Shown here piece after piece: positions 1 to 10,579 of a DNA stretch of 64,000 nucleotides (position 1 is its first letter; each line of letters opens with the position of its first letter). The notes beneath the pieces are model-generated. The model did not search any database. It was not told the DNA's origin and saw only the letters and a program-made list of their open reading frames with translations. The position numbers were made by a program, and so were the translations under genes. The stretch is from the NCBI RefSeq assembly GCF_914767665.1, contig NC_059501.1, forward strand, positions 7,752,501-7,816,500, in the 5' to 3' direction. Source of the DNA: Harmonia axyridis. Its lineage: Eukaryota; Arthropoda; Insecta; Coleoptera; Coccinellidae.

Positions 1-164
1 TTGCAAAGATTTCGATACTTATTAAACAGATTTCAAGAGAAGTTTTCACATTGATAAACTATCTTCACAGGAAGATTCAACGTTTAGTAGACAAATTTAT
101 TCAAAAAAGATAACTATTTATTCGGAAATTTTATCTATGATACAATTTGGCAGTTGATAATATA
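1..164 (-). repeat. Duplicated zen intron-2 segment
   Basis: This stretch matches 8816-8979 almost base for base. It also matches the DNA just 5' of the homeobox exon of both intact zen genes (about 4375-4540 and 17775-17955). It is therefore intron-2 sequence of a zen copy whose exon 3 would lie just left of the window. It ends abruptly where the Z3 homeobox relic begins, at the sequence TATATCAATAACGC, which marks an old recombination junction shared by both duplication units. Confidence 0.75.
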
Positions 165-416
165 TCAATAACGCTTGTTTGTAAACCATACCGTGACTTG
201 GCGTTCAGACAGGTGAAGAGCTAAAGCTATACGTTTGTAACTTGACTTATCTAAATATTTGTTTTGATGAAATTGCTTCTCTGATTCGGATAACTAAACT
301 CTCGAAAATAATATCCTTGGTTGTTTTGTACGATTTGTAGAATTTGTGGAATCAATTGATATTATCTGGGGGATGGTTTTTTGAGTTGGTCGTTCCTCCT
401 TTGGGGTATTCATCAT
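165..416 (-). pseudogene. Z3-A: degenerate zen-like homeobox relic with in-frame stop
   Basis: This is the counterpart of 8980-9231 in the other duplication unit and reads in the same frame for 84 codons. Codon 41, Gln (CAG) in the other copy, is TAG here (294-296), just inside the homeodomain. Other changes include Glu to Lys at residue 13 and Leu to Gln at about residue 50. As in its twin, the homeodomain is cut off in helix 3 after Tyr54. The DNA 5' of the ATG resembles the zen exon-3 acceptor region, but the acceptor AG is lost (TTTTCACGATAC against TTTTCAGGAGGG). The stop, the missing acceptor and the missing 3' end together make a functional product very unlikely. Confidence 0.8.
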
Positions 417-510
417 TTTGTATCGTGAAAATTGTTATATGGTTTGAATTGGCGAATTATTCTGTTTCATATTGTACATATTTCAAGGAGAGTTTTCAGA
501 TTTATTATCT

Positions 511-799
511 CGCTATACCAGGCGCGGATCCAGGGGGGGGGGGTGAACTGGGGTAACGTTCCCCCCCCAAATGGCCCGGGCACCTCTTAAATTTTGCCGG
601 CCCTCCTAGAATTTGACATACTAAGGCTCAAATAATTACAAGATCAGAAAAAATTTTACCTTCAATACATTTTGTGAAAACCCATATTAATGAACGGCAA
701 AAAAATGACGTCCCAAAATGGCGGAAGGATTTTCAGTATTTTGAGAATCTGAAAGTTCCCCCCCCAAAAGTGGGGCCTGGATCCGCGCCTGCGCTATAC
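511..799. mobile_element. hAT-type MITE with perfect 8-bp target duplication
   Basis: The element at 519-791 starts CAGGCGCGGATCCAGG and ends with its inverted complement, CTGGATCCGCGCCTG. It is flanked by CGCTATAC on both sides (511-518 and 792-799). The other duplication unit has the empty site once (about 9328-9336), so insertion came after the segmental duplication. An 8-bp duplication and CAG-starting inverted repeats fit the hAT superfamily. It has no coding capacity. Confidence 0.85.
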
Positions 800-1099
800 A
801 GGGTGATTCAACGTTTAGCCCAAGAAATTGTTATAGGCCACTCACAACTAGGTCACCCAGAAGTATTGGACATCGCAATGTTGAAGTACATTCCACTAGT
901 TCATCAGATGGTAGCCCTATCTGAGCTTATAGTTGAGAGCGAAACTTAGAGATCAAATCAAACTCATCCCCAAGGATCATCGAGTTTTCAAAAATAGTCT
1001 ACACCTCAGGGTGATAAACATAGATAGAGGGAGCATATGTCATTTTCAGTAAGTAAATTTTGTCTCCAACGTGAACTATCAAATTTGACAAGAAGCGCG

Positions 1100-1376
1100 A
1101 GTTATATATCTCGTTCTAAGACCATAACAACAAGATAAGCAGACTAAGGAACAGAAGATATGTGTAACCTGACCGCTTCTTGGAAGATGGCTAAGTCCGC
1201 AATTCTTACCAGCGACACGGACGCTTTATTTTATCTTAGTCTGTAATAAACATCTAATACAAACACTTGTATTTGACAATAAAATTCTATCGTAGAATTA
1301 ACTGGTCATTTCAATTGTAATATTAAAGTTTTTAAAAACGATCTTGCTGGACCAAAAAACATAAGTCGCGCGGAAA
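1100..1376. mobile_element. Gypsy-type solo LTR
   Basis: A 277-bp insertion starting AGTTATATA and ending ACATAAGT is flanked by CGCG on both sides (1096-1099 and 1377-1380). The other unit has CGCG once at the matching point (about 9631). A 4-bp duplication with AGTTA...TAAGT-like termini and internal AATAAA signals fits a solo long terminal repeat of a Ty3/gypsy element. No internal retroviral-like genes are present. It arrived after the segmental duplication, or was lost precisely from the other unit, which is less likely. Confidence 0.65.
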
Positions 1377-2247
1377 TGAAAACATATCAGTGATACGATA
1401 TTTCACTAACTCGCGAGTTTCTGCACAAAAAACGCACTTCTTACGTCTCATAGGGAATCAATGGTTCATATTAAGTCAAAATATATTGAAATAAATACCT
1501 CAATATATCAGAAATTCAGAAAAAAAAACTTCAAGCGTTTCAAAAGACGTGAAACAAGGGACGCAAGGGAAGAAAATGTTGCCAAACCTTGGATTTCAGC
1601 AGGTAGGAAAAATATCGGATTCCAAGTATTCAAATTTGCATATTCAATCAGGAATCACTCAAATAAATATATTTCATTCAATATAATATACATTTATATT
1701 GATATAGTAAAATTGTAGATTTGAAAATATATCACAATCCGACAACGTAATTTAACCATGTTTGGACATGTAAAAATTGCGTATACTTCCTTTATCTCTG
1801 TTTATTACTTTATGGTCTACACAAACGCCAAAACGTGTGTTGCAAAAATATTAGAAATGAAATATTAATTTATAATATAAGTGCAGATGGCATTATAGTT
1901 TTCCCACGTAATGAATAAGTGGTAGAATGAGCCTTCTGTACGAGAATTATACATTATTTTCACTAATTCACTGAAAAATGTGGGTTGGCTGAACAGTTTT
2001 CTCTATCAAAAATTTGATCGAATATTTCCCTTCTGCCAAAAATTCTATGTGAATAGAATGCAATTATCGAAAATTACAGCGATAATATTATTGCATTGTA
2101 GGAAGCGAAATAGCACTGCGAAAATTGTTCTGTTCATAGATGCATAGTTTCTATGAATCTTACACAGTTCGAATCTATGGCATCTATGAAATCTATGTCA
2201 CTTTGATAAGTTAACAGTTTATTCGGGAAATATTCCCCCGAATTACA

Positions 2248-2436
2248 CTCGTGCATCAAAATGACCGGATAATTTCGCATTCCAGCGTGTTTTCTTTGAA
2301 AAACTGCATTCGGTCATTTTCATTTTTGGAGAAAAGGCCCTCCGCCTTCGGTGTCGGGCTCTGAAATGAAAATGAACTCATGCAGTTTTTATGACAACAC
2401 GCTGTCATGCAAAATTATCGGTAATTTTGATGCACT
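2248..2436. repeat. Hairpin (foldback) MITE, copy in unit 1
   Basis: Two arms of about 75-80 bp are inverted copies of each other. The left arm runs from GTGCATCAAAATGACCGG to TCATTTTCATTT, and the right arm ends AATTTTGATGCAC. The loop of about 40 bp is GC-richer (GAGAAAAGGCCCTCCGCC). The same hairpin occurs at 14374-14566, so it predates the segmental duplication. Confidence 0.7.
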
Positions 2437-2694
2437 TGTGCAATTACTTTCGATTAAGATGTCTAAAAACATGGTGAATGCATTCGTCAATTTTTGAAAG
2501 GAATGACATTCGACCAAATTGAAAATATTAGTTTTATTTCGTGGCGGCGCCGCAATGTCATACCTTTCATTTCGATCTTTATTCCTTTGATTTTGACAGG
2601 ATACGTCAATTAAAACCCGATCCTAGCCAATCAGAAGCATAAACAAATATTCTCAAAATAGGAAAAACAAAAGCTAATCAGTCCATACACCAGA

Positions 2695-2905
2695 TTTTTA
2701 GACATCTTGCTTACGATAATAGATAAATCCGTGACAGGAGAATTACAAGTACCAACAAAAAATAATAAAATATTACCATGAAATATGTGCGAATCTTCGA
2801 TATTCTAGAACGATACTTTAAAATTTACCTTAACGTGTCTCAGCAACTAGGCCATTGACACATGGTACAAGATGTGGCAGAATGAACGGATTAGCCTCAG
2901 AATTA
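2695..2905 (+). repeat. Downstream arm of inverted repeat bracketing zen-A
   Basis: The segment containing ATAGATAAATCCGTGACAGG and, further on, ACAAGATGTGGCAGAATGAA recurs in inverted orientation upstream of the gene at about 7060-7215 (CTCCTGTCATGGATTTATCT and TTCTGCCATATCTTGTAGAA). The pair encloses zen-A about 4.2 kb apart. The same arrangement exists around zen-B (about 16100-16330 and 20560-20710). Confidence 0.6.
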
Positions 2906-3510
2906 GCGAAATATTTACCCAAAGGCCTAATCCCGAAAGTTTCAGAGTTATGAATGATATAATACATATTTAATTCTGAAAAAGAGCCATATGTCCAGCT
3001 GGCTAAGTGCTAAAGACGTTTATTATGTTCAGTAGGTTCAGTAACTCAATTTTTTCAACTGCTTCATTAAGAAATAATATTATAGTAGATACATAGATGT
3101 ATTAACTATCTGAAAGGTCTTACGTTAGTGAAACGTACCACAAATGGTATCAAAAAATGTAAATGAAATTTTTTAACTTGTGCAAAAAATTATGTTTCTC
3201 TCAGACCCCAAGAAGGATGGCAGGTATAGGTTCGATTCTCGATTATGATTGTTTTCAACAATTATTTGGATATTTTAGGAGAGAGGGGAAAATAATAAAC
3301 CATCGTGTAAAATTGGGTGTTTTCTTCAAGTATAAAATTTTTTTTACATAAATAATTATTAAATATATATATATATCTTACAAAAATATAGAGCTATATA
3401 CAATGATCTATACAATAATATTAATAATAATAAAATATTAAATGTTAAATAATTTAAACCATAATCAAGAACACAAGCATGATGTAGACATAGATGTAGA
3501 TGTAGACACA

Positions 3511-3516
3511 TTTATT
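3511..3516 (-). other. Poly(A) signal of zen-A
   Basis: TTTATT on the + strand reads AATAAA on the gene strand, about 97 bp past the zen-A stop codon. The equivalent signal in zen-B is at 16912-16917. The 3' untranslated DNA beyond it carries a GATGTA-rich microsatellite. Confidence 0.5.
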
Positions 3517-3612
3517 TAGGAGAAACAACTGAAATTGCCATAATCAGATATCAACATTACTTTAAATGTTAGTATGTGATTATCACACGCACTGTATATC
3601 CCGCTAAAGCTA

Positions 3613-6271
3613 TTACAAGTCGGTAATGGTAGTTTCACCGCTAAGTATAGGGTATGAGGTGTTCAAGTTTTGATCCAACCAATTGCTGTTATTGATAGCA
3701 TTCAGAATTTGTTGTTCCTGGGATGTCAAATGGGACGAAATATCTTCTTCAACATGAACCATAGATCCATTCTGAAGATGAGCAATAGTTTGAGCGGAAT
3801 TGTTCGGAATATAGCTTCCATGATAGTTTCTTCCAGGGTAGTATGGGGGATTTCCCATTTGGGGATATACAGGGGCTTCCGGGTAACAATCTGGGGCCCA
3901 ATTATTGTATCCCCTGCCAATGTATTGATTCGGTCTTGGCAAATAAGGAATATGTTGATTCATTTGGGCGTAATCTGAGTATACTGGAGGCATCTTCATA
4001 GTATCATTGCATTTGGTCCTAAGTGGATTCTGTTGCGAGTCTGGAGAATTGGGATGACTAGTGGAAAGAGAGCCACCCTTGTTCTTCTGCTCCTTCTTGA
4101 ACTTCATACGCCTCTTTGTGAACCAAATCCTGATTTGTCGTTCGGTCAGATTCAGAGCTCTCGCTAAATTAATGCATCTGGACTCACTTACATATTTGCT
4201 GGTGAAAAATTCCTTCTCCAGTTCCACCACCTGGTTGCTCGTATAAGGTGTCCTTGCCCTTTTTGTGGTTGTATTCGGTGTTATCTGTGTGGGGACTATT
4301 TGAGGTTGTTGCGGCTGCTGCTGTGGAGTCATCATGTACCCTCCTGAAAATTGTAATTATTGTTGTAAGGGTTCAATTTGCAAGGATTTCGATTCTTATT
4401 AAACAGATTTCGAGGGAAGTTTTCACATTGATAAACTATCTCCACAGGAAGATTCAACGTTTAGTAGACAAATTTATTCAAAAGAGATAACTATTTATTC
4501 GGAAATTTTACCTATGTTACAATTTGGCAGTTGATAATATATCAATAATTTATTGAAAAAACGATGTTTCACAGAGAAATTAGACGTATAATTGTGGATT
4601 GAGTCCAAAGGAGATCAGAAGTCGCTAGATTTTATAAAAGGGTATGCGAACGAGAATTTTTACAATAAAAACAAAACTCCAAGTGGCAATCACTCGAATA
4701 AATTCTTTACAATAACATTGTTAATGAAAAAGCTACTTGAAATAATCAAAAGAACTCATATTTAGTATTTCATTCGATTTTTCCTTAAAATCACGCTGAG
4801 AATACGCAGTAGGTATATTCAGTACCAAAAACAATTATAATCATGTGACCCATCGATGACAATTAATTATGTTTATTAATTTTAATAATTCAATCTAACG
4901 TGATATTTCTACTAATTTTAAATTCACTTTAACACGAAGTATTACCATAAACTTTTATATAGGTTTGGAAACATTTTTCACTATTTTTCGATATTTCTTA
5001 TTCAATATTATTATGAAAACTAGGGATTCATGGTTTGACTTGATATTCAAGGTATTTGACTTGGGCTTGACTCGAAATCAACTCAAGTTCAAGTCAAGTA
5101 ATAGTTTTTCAAGTAAAGTACTTGATAAATAAACAATTGACTTGACATTGGAAAACTACTTTTTGACTCGAACTTGAGTTGATTGCAAGTCAAGTAGCTC
5201 GAATATCAAGTCAATATCTCAAATATCAAGTCGAGCCGCGAATCCCTAATGGAAAGTTACACTTTTCAACAACGTTTCATGAAAAAGTAGCGATATTCTA
5301 AAATTCATCTACAAAAAGTTGTCTCTTTCGTGAATTTTATGAACTACAAAGAAATGTACAGAGACGGATTCAAGCAAATTTTGTTACTTGTAGGTTGGAG
5401 GTTATGATATCTATAAAACTACAAAATATTTTCAACCAAAATTTCTGACTCAATGTTATAACTTAGGTGATGAGTAAGCTTGAAGAATAAATATACTCCA
5501 CTGTAAATTTTCATTGATTTCTATGTATAAATTTGAATAATTTGGAAAAGCGTCGACATAAAGGTTCATATATACAGGTATATTTATTATTTGAAGATAT
5601 AGGTTTTAAAAAATTTTGGACTTTCATAGTAATAATTGATTACAATCTGATTTATAATGGTAGGTTGAATGATATTTTCTAGTGAAGAGATAACTGAATA
5701 AAATACCAAATTCAAAATATTGGGATCAGGTTAGATGTTAATCAAATATAAGAAAATTTAAAATTTGTAGGTAAATGATGATTTGTACTCACCACCTAAT
5801 TGCCTGCCATCTCTGATATTATTGTATTCGTTCATCCTATATGTAGTCGACATGTTCCAATTGCCCGCCTGAAAAAAAGGAAAAAATATTATATGAAAAA
5901 AACTATAGAGAACGAAATCTTTTAAAATATCTTATATAATCTTTGAAATCATTTACCTGAAGCTGGTGAGAACTGTTACGATTGTAATCGTAATAGTCAT
6001 CTAAGCTAACGTATTGTTCAGGATATTCACTACACATAGGGGTTATGGTTATCTGAGAGGGGGCAGTTGATAAACCGTTTCCTTGAATATCACTATATAT
6101 CTCAGAATCACTGTATCCGTTTCTCTGTTGTATGTGTTGTTCTATCACTGGTGACTTTATCTGTCCATCTCCATTACACTGATTCCCCTGATCTATGGAC
6201 ACTAATGGCCACATCTCCTCAACGCCAGTTTTTTGCTCTTCGTGAACTACACTATTTACTTTATCTTCCAT
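3613..6271 (-). CDS. zen: zen-A: Hox3/zerknuellt protein with aberrant homeodomain
   Basis: Three-exon gene. Exon 1 is 5957-6271 (105 codons; donor CAG/GTAAAT). Exon 2 is 5793-5868 (acceptor TTTTTTTCAG, donor GTGAGT). Exon 3 is 3613-4343 (acceptor TTTTCAG). Phases 0 and 1 join without a break to give about 373 residues. The acidic, Tyr-rich N-terminus precedes a homeodomain at about residues 143-202, followed by a Pro/Tyr/Asn-rich tail. The family are nuclear transcription factors; insect zen proteins pattern extra-embryonic tissue. The homeodomain keeps W48, F49 and R53, but residue 50 is Thr and the near-invariant Asn51 is Lys. Helix 1-2 residues V26, S27, E28, S29 and C31 also depart from the family. 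It may bind DNA differently or not at all. Against zen-B, exon 1 differs by 2 residues and the homeodomain by 12. The splice model is inferred without transcripts; its conservation in both copies supports it. Confidence 0.85.
5031..5248. mobile_element. Palindromic MITE in zen-A intron 2
   Basis: The element begins TAGGGATTCATGG and ends CCGCGAATCCCTA. Its interior is built of repeated TCAAGTCAAGT-like words on both strands and can fold on itself. Flanks ATGAAAAC and ATGGAAAG are a plausible decayed 8-bp target duplication. The same element sits at 18470-18688 in zen-B intron 2, so it predates the duplication. Confidence 0.65.
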
Positions 6272-6349
6272 TCTTATTTACTTCTGTTACTTCACAAACA
6301 CGAACTACGAAAAATCTGAAGAATAAATTTGTGGAAGTTAGCTGATGAG

Positions 6350-8680
6350 TTTGGGTACATAGAGTGGGGGGGGGGGAGCTGTCGACTAGAATTTTTTGGA
6401 CCTATAGTAATTCGTTTATCCTGAAGTATAATGTGTCAAATTCGCATTTCAATGGAATTGTTTATTTTTGTCGATTATTCAATAGGATTCATTTGGATTT
6501 ATCATTTGGCGGACTTCTATAAGTATTTCGCTATCATAGTTATCAGGTTTTTAACGCATTTAAGCACCTATGACACCTTCGCTTGTACCTATATACAGTA
6601 CCTACTATAGAATTTGAAATAATAGGATTTTGAATAGAAATATTCCATCAGATGTCGAAAAAAAAATTGAAAAAATTTAGTTTTCGAAACTTCTATTCCA
6701 CTGTCAAGTCAAGAAGTTTTGAAAGCTCATTTATGCGCCTATTGCACCTTGAGATATACCTATATTTAGTCCTAAAGAATTTGAAATAATAGGACTTTGA
6801 AATGAAAAAATTTCATGCAGTCTTTCATAAGCCGTCAAAATTTAAATTGAAAATATTCGTTTCTTGAAATTTCTATTCCGATTTCACTGACGTAAAGTCA
6901 AGAAGTTTTGAACTTGCACCTATTGTTACTTTTGATAAACTACTATATACAGTTCTGTAGCATTCGAAATAATAGGATTTTGCATAAAAATATTTCATTC
7001 GGCGATTCATCAGATCACCAGAATTATAAAAAATTTATTGTAAATAATTATATGGCAAATCCGTTCTTCTGCCATATCTTGTAGAACTAAATCGGGCGGG
7101 AATATTTCAGTTTCATAGTTAAATTTCATTATTATGTATATATTATGGTATTTTTAACTCTCCTGTCATGGATTTATCTATTATGGGTCAAAATTGTGAT
7201 ACAGAAAATCTTTCTGCAAAACAACATTTTTTGAGGCAAAAATCACTAAACGATATTCATGGAAATATTCCATTGATTTCGATAAGAAGTCAGTCTTGAC
7301 GGAACTTTATGTTCGGAATACATTCATCATACCAATAAAAAATTATATTCCAAAATTATTTGCGAGATATAACTAATTATTATTTTTTTTTTTTTGATTT
7401 TCAAGAGATCATATCTTTTCAAGCGAGCAGAATCGAAAAAATGCTAAAGGAAAAAAGTGTTTATTTCGACCTCAGGAATCTTCGGAGTCAATGACTCATC
7501 CTGTATGAGCGCCCAAAATATCAAATAATTGCTCAAAAATATAAAATCATGAAAACTTGTATTGAAACCATGATATTATATGCGATATTTTTCGAACTGT
7601 TGAAGTAATTTCGAGATCATCAATTTCCATCCGATCTTTACCTGAATAACCTTTACTTCAAATCCATTTATTGTAATTTTGTTTCATATTTTGCGATATG
7701 AGTAGAAATGATGGAAGAAAATGTTATAATTAGTGATTAATGATTCATGTTCTATGAGGATGGTGAATGTCATAAACGTCTGTATAAAATTTACTCTATT
7801 TTATTAGAGAAGACATACGTGTAAATTACAACATATTAAACTATCAATTAAACAGTTAATACAATTGACGGAATAAAAAGAATCAATGTCAAATCATTAA
7901 TAAATCATAATCATTATCAACATCAATGTTCTTTTGTAATGTATAAATTAATTAATATGAATTGTTTATTGTATACATGACTTTTCGATAATTTTTTCAA
8001 AATTGAGAAGAATTGAATAAACCCTCAACTTTATTCTCACAAAATTATTTTATATGAAATGAATTACAAACAAATAAAAGTAGAAGTTGATATTTTATAA
8101 AAAAATCAATTGAAATCTTTGAATTAAATAACATTTCAGAAATTTTCAGGGTAGGTTTGGATTTTGAATTTAGCAGTTCCGTGAGTATGGCCGTTTGAAA
8201 TTTTGTATTCTTATTATTTTTGCAACTGCAGATTAAGAAATTGTTTGTTGATATGAGAAACCAATTCTAGCGTTGAAAATTTGGGAAGGATATTGGAAAA
8301 AATACTAAATACCGAGTATTTCCATGATCGCATATCGCATTAAGTTGGAAGTTGGCTATAAATAAAGGACATCCATTTCATCCTTTGTGCCAAATTTTGT
8401 GTTGAAAGTCAAAACCATAAGAAATTCAAGAAGTATATGAAAAAAAATATCTCCGTGCCATAAAACCGATGGTGTTAAAATTTCAGGATTTCATATGAAA
8501 TATTAATTTCAAGACCTCTTTGCGAATTTTCAAGTCGATATCATCAGAACCATAGAAAAAGCAATGTGATATATTTTTCGTGTATATACAAAAAATAAAC
8601 ATTTCAAGCTACAAGCAAAATTGTTGATAGCTTTATCAGAACCATACAAAAATAACCAGATTACTGAGAAAAATTTAGTA
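6350..8680. repeat. Upstream flank of zen-A (duplicated)
   Basis: This noncoding DNA aligns with 19860-21955 upstream of zen-B. A 230-bp block at about 7461-7690 is absent from unit 2 between GTGTTT and AATGGAAG. A run of G residues and a GTCGACTAG patch lie near the presumed 5' end of the gene. I see no gene and no clear TATA box. Conservation with unit 2 reflects recent duplication, not necessarily function. The match stops at about 8680, where zen exon sequence begins. Confidence 0.65.
6566..7090. repeat. Three imperfect tandem copies of a ~175-bp unit upstream of zen-A
   Basis: The phrases GCACCTATGACACC (6566), GCGCCTATTGCACC (about 6736) and GCACCTATTGTTAC (about 6915) head three diverged copies. 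Each continues through an ACAGT...GAATTTGAAATAATAGGA block and an AAATATTTCAT block. The same triplet occurs at about 20090-20560. The third copy runs into one arm of the inverted repeat bracketing the gene (7060-7215). Confidence 0.55.
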
Positions 8681-8780
8681 TAAGCTGTCCTTGCTCTTTT
8701 TGTTGTGTTATTCGGTGTTATCTGTGTGGGGACTACTTAAGCTTGTTGTTGATTCTGTGGAGTAGTCATCATGTACCCTC
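8681..8780 (-). pseudogene. Truncated 5' end of a further zen exon 3
   Basis: Reading minus from the acceptor CAG/GAGGGTAC at 8780, the sequence repeats the start of zen exon 3 (MMTTPQNQQQA) and reaches the first homeodomain residues (KRARTAY). It has a TAA at codon 12 (8737-8739). It ends at about 8681, joined to DNA matching the far upstream flank of zen. Intron-2 sequence follows it on the + side. It is a duplication scar and cannot encode a homeodomain. Confidence 0.8.
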
Positions 8781-8979
8781 CTGAAAATTGTAATTATTTT
8801 TGTAAGGGGTTCAATTTGCAAAGATTCCGATACTTATTAAACAGATTTCAAGACAAGTTTTCACATTGATAAACTATCTTCACAGGAAGATTCAACGTTT
8901 AGTAGACAAATTTATTCAAAAGAGATAACTATTTATTCGGAAATTTTATCTATGATACAATTTGGCAGTTGATAATATA

Positions 8980-9231
8980 TCAATAACGCTTGTTTGTAAA
9001 CCATACCGTGACTTGGCGTTCAGACAGGTGTAGAGCTAAAGCTATACGTTTGTAACTTGACTTATCTAAATATTTGTTTAGATGAAATTGCTTCTCTGAT
9101 TCGGATAACTGAACTCTCGAAAATAATATCCTTGGTTGTTTTGTACGATTTGTAGAATTTGTGGAATCAATTGATATTATCTGGGGGATGGTTTCTTGAG
9201 TTGGTCGTTCCTCCTTTGGGGTATTCATCAT
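8980..9231 (-). pseudogene. Z3-B: open but truncated zen-like homeobox relic
   Basis: An 83-residue open frame carries a diverged homeodomain in its C-terminal two thirds. It keeps F8, F20, L40, W48, F49, N51 and R53. Residue 50 is Thr (as in zen-A), 52 is Lys, core position 16 is Ser, and the frame stops after Tyr54, so helix 3 is incomplete. DNA 5' of the ATG aligns with the zen exon-3 acceptor and intron 2, but the acceptor AG is mutated. The stop codon is supplied by fused zen intron-2 DNA. It is most simply an old zen exon-3 duplicate that lost its 3' part. An open frame of this length can survive by chance; the twin at 165-416 has a stop. Function is possible but unsupported. Confidence 0.7.
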
Positions 9232-9797
9232 TTTGTATCGTGAAAATTGTTATATGGTTTGAATTGGCGAATTATTCTGTTTCATATTGTACATATTTCA
9301 AGAGGAGTTTTCAGATTTATTATCTCGCTATACAGGGTGATTCAACGATTATCCCAAGAAATTGTTATAGGCCACTCACAACTAGGTCACCCAGAAGTAT
9401 TGGACATCGCAATGTTGAAGAACATTCCACTAGTTCATCAGATGGTAGCCCTATCTGAGCTTATCGTTGAGAGCGAGATTTAGAGCTCAAAACAAACTCA
9501 TCCCCAACTATCATCGAGTTTTCAAAAATAGTCTACACCTCAGGGTGATAAACATAGATAGAGGGAGCATATGTCATTTTCAGTAAGTAAATTTTGTCCC
9601 CAACATGAACTATCAAATTTGACAAGAAGCGCGCGGAAATGAAATCATATCAGTGATACGATATTTCACTAACTCGCGAGTTTCTGCACAAAAAACGCAC
9701 TTCTTACGTCTCATAGGGAATCAATGGTTCATATTAAGTCAAAATATATTGAAATGAATACCTCAATATATCAGAAAAAAATTCTAATTCTATTCCC

Positions 9798-10579
9798 AAA
9801 AATGATGTAGTTGTGGTGATGGGAGATTTCAATTCAAAAATTGGTAAGGGTCCTGAAGCAGAACTTGTAGGGCCACATGGTCTGGGTAAGAGAAACGAAA
9901 GAGGAGAGCTTCTGAACAATTTCGTCGAGGAACACCAATTCGTTGTGCTAAACACATTCTTCAAGTTACATCCAAGGAGATTATATACATGGAAATCGCC
10001 TGCAGATACCCCTCATAGGGTAGTTAGAAACCAAATCGATTTTATGCTCATCAACAAACGTTTTCGTAATAGCTGCTTGTGGGCAAAGACCTTTCCTGGG
10101 GCAGATATCGGCTCTGACCATCATCCGTTGATCGGTGGCTTCAAGCTTAAATTGAAAAAAGTTGAAAAGAAAAAGATTCAGATAAACTACAACATGAGAC
10201 TTCTGAAAGATGAGGAAATAAAGGAACGAGTTAAGTGTGACTTGAACCAAATAATATCTCAAGTGAATCAGAGTGAAGCAATAGAGGAGGAGTTGGAAAC
10301 TTTCGGAGCTGCCATGACAACATGTGGAAAGCAGTTTCTCAGAGCTGAGCGAGAAAAACGGGACAAACCATGGATGACCGGCCATATATTAAATTTAATG
10401 GATAAGAGAAGAATGGCAAAATCAAATCTGGCGGATTATAATGGTATTAATAGAGAGATCAGAAGAGAAATAGGAAAAGCAAAGGAAAATTGGCTCGATG
10501 AAAAATGCGAAGAGATTGAGGAACTTGAGAGGAAACACGACAATTTCAACCTTCATAGGAAGGTAAGGGAAGCAGCCGG
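9798..10579 (+). pseudogene. LINE endonuclease (EEP family), partial
   Basis: The frame holds the C-terminal half of an apurinic-type endonuclease. Visible motifs are MGDFNSKIG (catalytic Asp/Asn), GPHGLGKRNERGE, YTWKSP, NQIDFML and GSDHHPL (Asp-His). In intact LINEs this enzyme nicks target DNA to prime reverse transcription. The N-terminal half is missing at the 5' truncation point. The linker towards reverse transcriptase (REKRDKPWMT...KVREAAG) is broken by the nested element at about 10580 and resumes near 12006. The motif set is that of RTE-like elements often annotated as 'craniofacial development protein 2-like' in insects. Confidence 0.85.

Larger units (their letters stand above)
800..3500. 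repeat. Flank of duplication unit 1 between Z3-A and zen-A
   Basis: Apart from the solo LTR, this noncoding DNA aligns with 9345-9780 and 13659-16910 in unit 2. It holds a hairpin element (2248-2436) and one arm of an inverted repeat that brackets zen-A. I see no credible gene; the 85-codon frame at 1461-1718 is not conserved in unit 2, where a LINE sits in it. Confidence 0.7.

Noticed and set aside
344..949. + strand frames over Z3-A and its flank (also 9159-9483)
   Set aside because: They run antisense to the Z3 homeobox and into a MITE; the protein is not conserved between duplication units.
3670..3978. + strand frames over zen-A exon 3 (and 17071-17382 over zen-B; 6067-6345 and 19513-19791 over exon 1)
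   Set aside because: They are antisense shadows of the conserved zen exons, with no family resemblance and no splice or promoter support.
5903..5956. Reading zen exon 1 through to the stop at 5903 (a 122-residue protein)
   Set aside because: The last 17 residues lie past a good donor (CAG/GTAAAT), and the splice model joins exons 2 and 3 in frame in both gene copies.
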